Made by a program: the position numbers and the translations under genes | In this document: positions 26,974-28,080 of the stretch, in pieces | Numbering within the stretch: the first letter of the stretch is position 1 | Layout of the letters: each line of letters starts with the position of its first letter | IMG/VR virus record: IMGVR_UViG_3300010300_000079 | Location: 1 to 28,080 of that record | Reading direction: 5' to 3' (one strand) | DNA from: a virus | DNA length: 28,080 bases | Notes under the pieces: model-generated | Told to the model about the DNA's origin: nothing | What the model saw: the letters and a program-made list of their open reading frames with translations, nothing else | The model's database searches: none

Positions 26974-26975
26974 AA

Positions 26976-27359
26976 TTATACTCCTATTGTTTGTGTTCCA
27001 ATCTCTATTGTAGGATAACTAAAAGGCCCTGTCAAGGTCCTTGGTGTGCCTATCCCTATAATTAATTCTGCCTCGTCACCAGTAACAGCAAATAATTGCC
27101 CGTTGATAAACACATTCTTGTTGATTACTGGTTCAATCCTTCGTGTACCTGGTTGACATACCCCTGTTGGATTCGTGGGTAATGGTACTCCAACTACAGG
27201 CGCAGGTATACTAGTACTAGTATATACCTTTGCTGGTAATTTATTTATATACACATTTGCTGATACATACGGATTACCTCCTAATGGTGCTGCAGGATAT
27301 GTACATAATCCATCAGTACTTGGTGTGTCTATTGTCTCTGGTCCGACAATAAATGGCAT
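26976..27359 (-). CDS. PAAR-like spike tip protein (gp5.4-like)
   Basis: The 127-aa product has two related half-units, ANVYINKLPAKVYT (residues 35-48) and KNVFINGQLFAVTGD (81-95). Both resemble the 'vfvnGxpaarvGD' repeat of PAAR proteins, which cap the central spike of contractile tails; T4 gp5.4 (97 aa) is the counterpart. The Pro-Ala-Ala-Arg motif itself is degenerate (LPAKV). Cysteines at positions 19 and 68 could take part in metal or disulfide links. The ATG has GAGGAG 8 nt upstream, inside the last codons of the preceding small gene, which it overlaps by 31 nt. The place just before the wedge genes suits a spike component. An alternative is a small unrelated beta protein. Confidence 0.6.
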   Translation of the reverse strand: MPFIVGPETIDTPSTDGLCTYPAAPLGGNPYVSANVYINKLPAKVYTSTSIPAPVVGVPLPTNPTGVCQPGTRRIEPVINKNVFINGQLFAVTGDEAELIIGIGTPRTLTGPFSYPTIEIGTQTIGV

Positions 27360-27511
27360 CTTAGCTCCTCTATACTATTGTGCAAATAATTTAGAGTGTC
27401 TGACAAACTTTCATACTCACTCGCCTTCGGGCGTTTGTACATTATTGTCGGTCTCTCTAATTCCTTCACCCTCTCCTCTAAAATTTCTAATCTTCTCACT
27501 AATTCTTCCAT
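27329..27511 (-). CDS. Small coiled-coil protein (about 60 aa)
   Basis: From the second of two adjacent ATGs (27511) the product starts MEELVRRLEILEERVKELER, a strong Leu/Glu/Arg heptad pattern predicting a coiled coil. A second helix follows after a Pro break: YESLSDTLNYLHNSIEELR. GGAAGG lies 3 nt upstream of this ATG. The frame also runs to an upstream ATG (27538), which has no ribosome site. Its first ~95 nt overlap the preceding gene in another frame, and its 3' end overlaps the PAAR-like gene by 31 nt and carries that gene's ribosome site. Function unknown; perhaps an assembly or adaptor protein. Confidence 0.6.
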   Translation of the reverse strand: MEELVRRLEILEERVKELERPTIMYKRPKASEYESLSDTLNYLHNSIEELRCHLLSDQRQ

Positions 27512-27626
27512 CATCCTTCCCAAAATTACTAAGTGCACGATCCTCTAAATCATCACAAAATTTATCAAAACTTTCTAATATATCATTACGATTACTTACA
27601 TACTCGTCATAATTAAACTTTTCCAT
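27417..27626 (-). CDS. Small acidic protein of unknown function (69 aa)
   Basis: The first ATG of this frame is at 27626, giving MEKFNYDEYVSNRNDILESF and a charged, probably helical protein ending NVQTPEGE. The frame is open further upstream to a TTG at 27683, but that extension (KRFYKNPEKKKNFPEK) starts almost on top of the candidate promoter and is Lys-rich and low in complexity, so I prefer 27626. No Shine-Dalgarno is clear. It would be the first gene after the candidate promoter at 27687-27693. Its 3' part overlaps the coiled-coil gene out of frame by about 95 nt. I do not recognise it. Confidence 0.5.
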   Translation of the reverse strand: MEKFNYDEYVSNRNDILESFDKFCDDLEDRALSNFGKDDGRISEKIRNFRGEGEGIRETDNNVQTPEGE

Positions 27627-27686
27627 AAGAATTTTTTCTGGGAAATTTTTTTTCTTTTCGGGGTTTTTATAAAACCTTTTCAATAA

Positions 27687-27693
27687 TATTTAG
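27687..27693 (-). promoter_or_regulatory. Candidate late promoter upstream of the small-gene cluster
   Basis: The minus strand reads CTAAATATT; TAAATA matches the last six positions of the T4 late element. It lies in the only sizeable gap of the window, after the tandem hairpin and about 60 nt before the ATG at 27626, where a promoter for the downstream cluster would be expected. Confidence 0.35.
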
Positions 27694-27748
27694 CGGTCGT
27701 CTGGATACTTTTGTAGGTTAGGAGGGACCCAGAGTTTTCGCTCGGCGG

Positions 27749-27785
27749 CCTTAAATAACATTTAAGGGGGCAAATTAACTGCCCC
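27749..27785 (-). terminator. Tandem hairpin, probable terminator after the HicA-like gene
   Basis: Read on the minus strand, GGGGCA-GTTAATT-TGCCCC (27785-27767) is followed directly by CCTTAAA-TGTTA-TTTAAGG (27767-27749); the two stems share one base. The first begins 7 nt after the stop of the 66-aa gene. The GC stem followed by an AT-rich stem with T-rich segments resembles a phage terminator, though there is no pure T-run. The 108-nt gap around it (27684-27791) holds only this element and the candidate promoter. Confidence 0.55.
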
Positions 27786-27791
27786 TCAGTG

Positions 27792-27992
27792 TTACTTAAC
27801 TGCTGCTAGAGATCTTCTAACTTGCCTCTCAATCTGTGCAATGGCGTAGTTATCACTAGGTGTTTTTGAGCATGTCTGAATGATACCTAGTTCCTTGTGT
27901 TTGTATTTTAAATGCTTGGATTCGTTGTGAATGTAGAAGTTGTTGTCTGCCATGATGGCATCAACAATCTTGCGATACTTACGTTGATTCAT
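27792..27992 (-). CDS. HicA-like small protein (66 aa)
   Basis: The protein begins MNQRKYRKIVDAIMADNNFY, then has ESKHLKYKHKELGIIQTCSK (residues ~24-43) and TPSDNYAIAQIERQVRRSL (~44-62). The order 'helix, H-L-K strand, second strand with S-K-T-P-S-D, basic helix' matches short HicA-like (double-stranded-RNA-binding fold) proteins in phages, where the His before the strand corresponds to the HicA catalytic His. No HicB antitoxin lies downstream; upstream is only partly visible. It may be an RNA-binding or RNase-like protein acting on host messages, or a member of the fold without activity. The ATG follows the upstream gene by 2 nt; the tandem hairpin follows its stop. The fold call is by eye. 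Confidence 0.55.
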   Translation of the reverse strand: MNQRKYRKIVDAIMADNNFYIHNESKHLKYKHKELGIIQTCSKTPSDNYAIAQIERQVRRSLAAVK

Positions 27993-27994
27993 GA

Positions 27995-28080
27995 TCAGTT
28001 AAAAGCGTAACGATTGACCCATGCACCTGCACTTTGCTTGAGGTTAGTTACCAAGCGAAGCATATCACGACGGCGCACAA
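27995..28080 (-). CDS. C-terminal end of an unidentified protein (partial)
   Basis: The minus-strand frame entering from the right edge reads VRRRDMLRLVTNLKQSAGAW then VNRYAFN and stops at TGA (27997-27995), 2 nt before the ATG of the 66-aa gene. Tight spacing and the same strand make a real gene likely. It uses GC-richer codons (CGC, CGT, CTC) than the structural genes; the last 60 bases of the window are 50% GC by count. Too little is visible to name it. Confidence 0.5.
   Translation of the reverse strand, partial: VRRRDMLRLVTNLKQSAGAWVNRYAFN

Noticed and set aside
27242-27249. TATAAATA on the minus strand inside the PAAR-like gene
   Set aside because: The next gene start is about 270 nt downstream and this 8-mer is expected several times by chance in DNA this AT-rich.
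27175-27612. 145-codon open frame on the plus strand
   Set aside because: It lies antisense to three well-supported small minus-strand genes with ribosome sites, and its Ser/Leu/Pro-rich product looks like a reverse-frame shadow.
27627-27683. TTG start giving an 88-aa version of the acidic small protein
   Set aside because: It starts almost on the candidate promoter and the added residues are a Lys-rich low-complexity stretch; the ATG at 27626 is simpler.
1-28080. CRISPR array, tRNA genes, integrase, insertion sequences
   Set aside because: No regularly spaced repeats, cloverleaf-like segments or recombinase motifs were seen; the window is almost fully covered by structural genes.

Overview
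This window is a gene-dense, AT-rich stretch of a large T4-like (myovirus) phage genome. It most resembles the marine cyanomyoviruses and pelagimyophages. Evidence: T4-type baseplate wedge proteins gp25, gp6 and gp8 in T4-like order; a giant YHYH-domain structural protein in the gp7 slot; a DUF4815-type protein after gp8; and T4-type late promoter elements (TATAAATA or close variants). Every supported gene lies on the minus strand, so transcription runs from the right end (28080) to the left end (1). There is no gene-free stretch above about 110 bases. I found no tRNA, rRNA, CRISPR array, integrase or IS element. The host (cyanobacterium or SAR11-type) cannot be settled from this window.

Layout in transcription order. 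28080-27792: the end of a GC-richer gene and a small HicA-like protein, closed by a tandem hairpin (27749-27785). 27693-26042: a candidate promoter followed by tightly packed small genes. These are two out-of-frame overlapping small proteins, a PAAR-like spike-tip protein, a 48-aa very basic protein, a 167-aa protein of unknown role with a phosphoribosyltransferase-like motif, and a 72-aa unknown. 26042-13633: an AATAAATA promoter, gp25, gp6 and a 3394-aa giant protein. 13622-11777: a perfect TATAAATA promoter and gp8. 11734-3639: a DUF4815 protein of about 2,700 aa that is split by a frameshift near 5207-5228. 3639-1: a small coiled-coil protein, a beta-helix fibre-like protein, a 109-aa beta protein, and a tail fibre that runs off the left end.

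Together these genes make the baseplate wedge, the spike tip and the attached fibres: the host-recognition and contraction-trigger end of the particle. Gene junctions are tight (TAATG and TGATG overlaps, ribosome sites inside the last codons of the upstream gene), which implies coupled translation in a late operon.

No wholly new system is obvious. The best leads are the frameshifted DUF4815 gene, the modular 3394-aa wedge-like protein with a duplicated helical domain, a beta module shared by four successive structural proteins, the GC shift toward the fibre tip, and the small unknown genes next to the PAAR-like gene.
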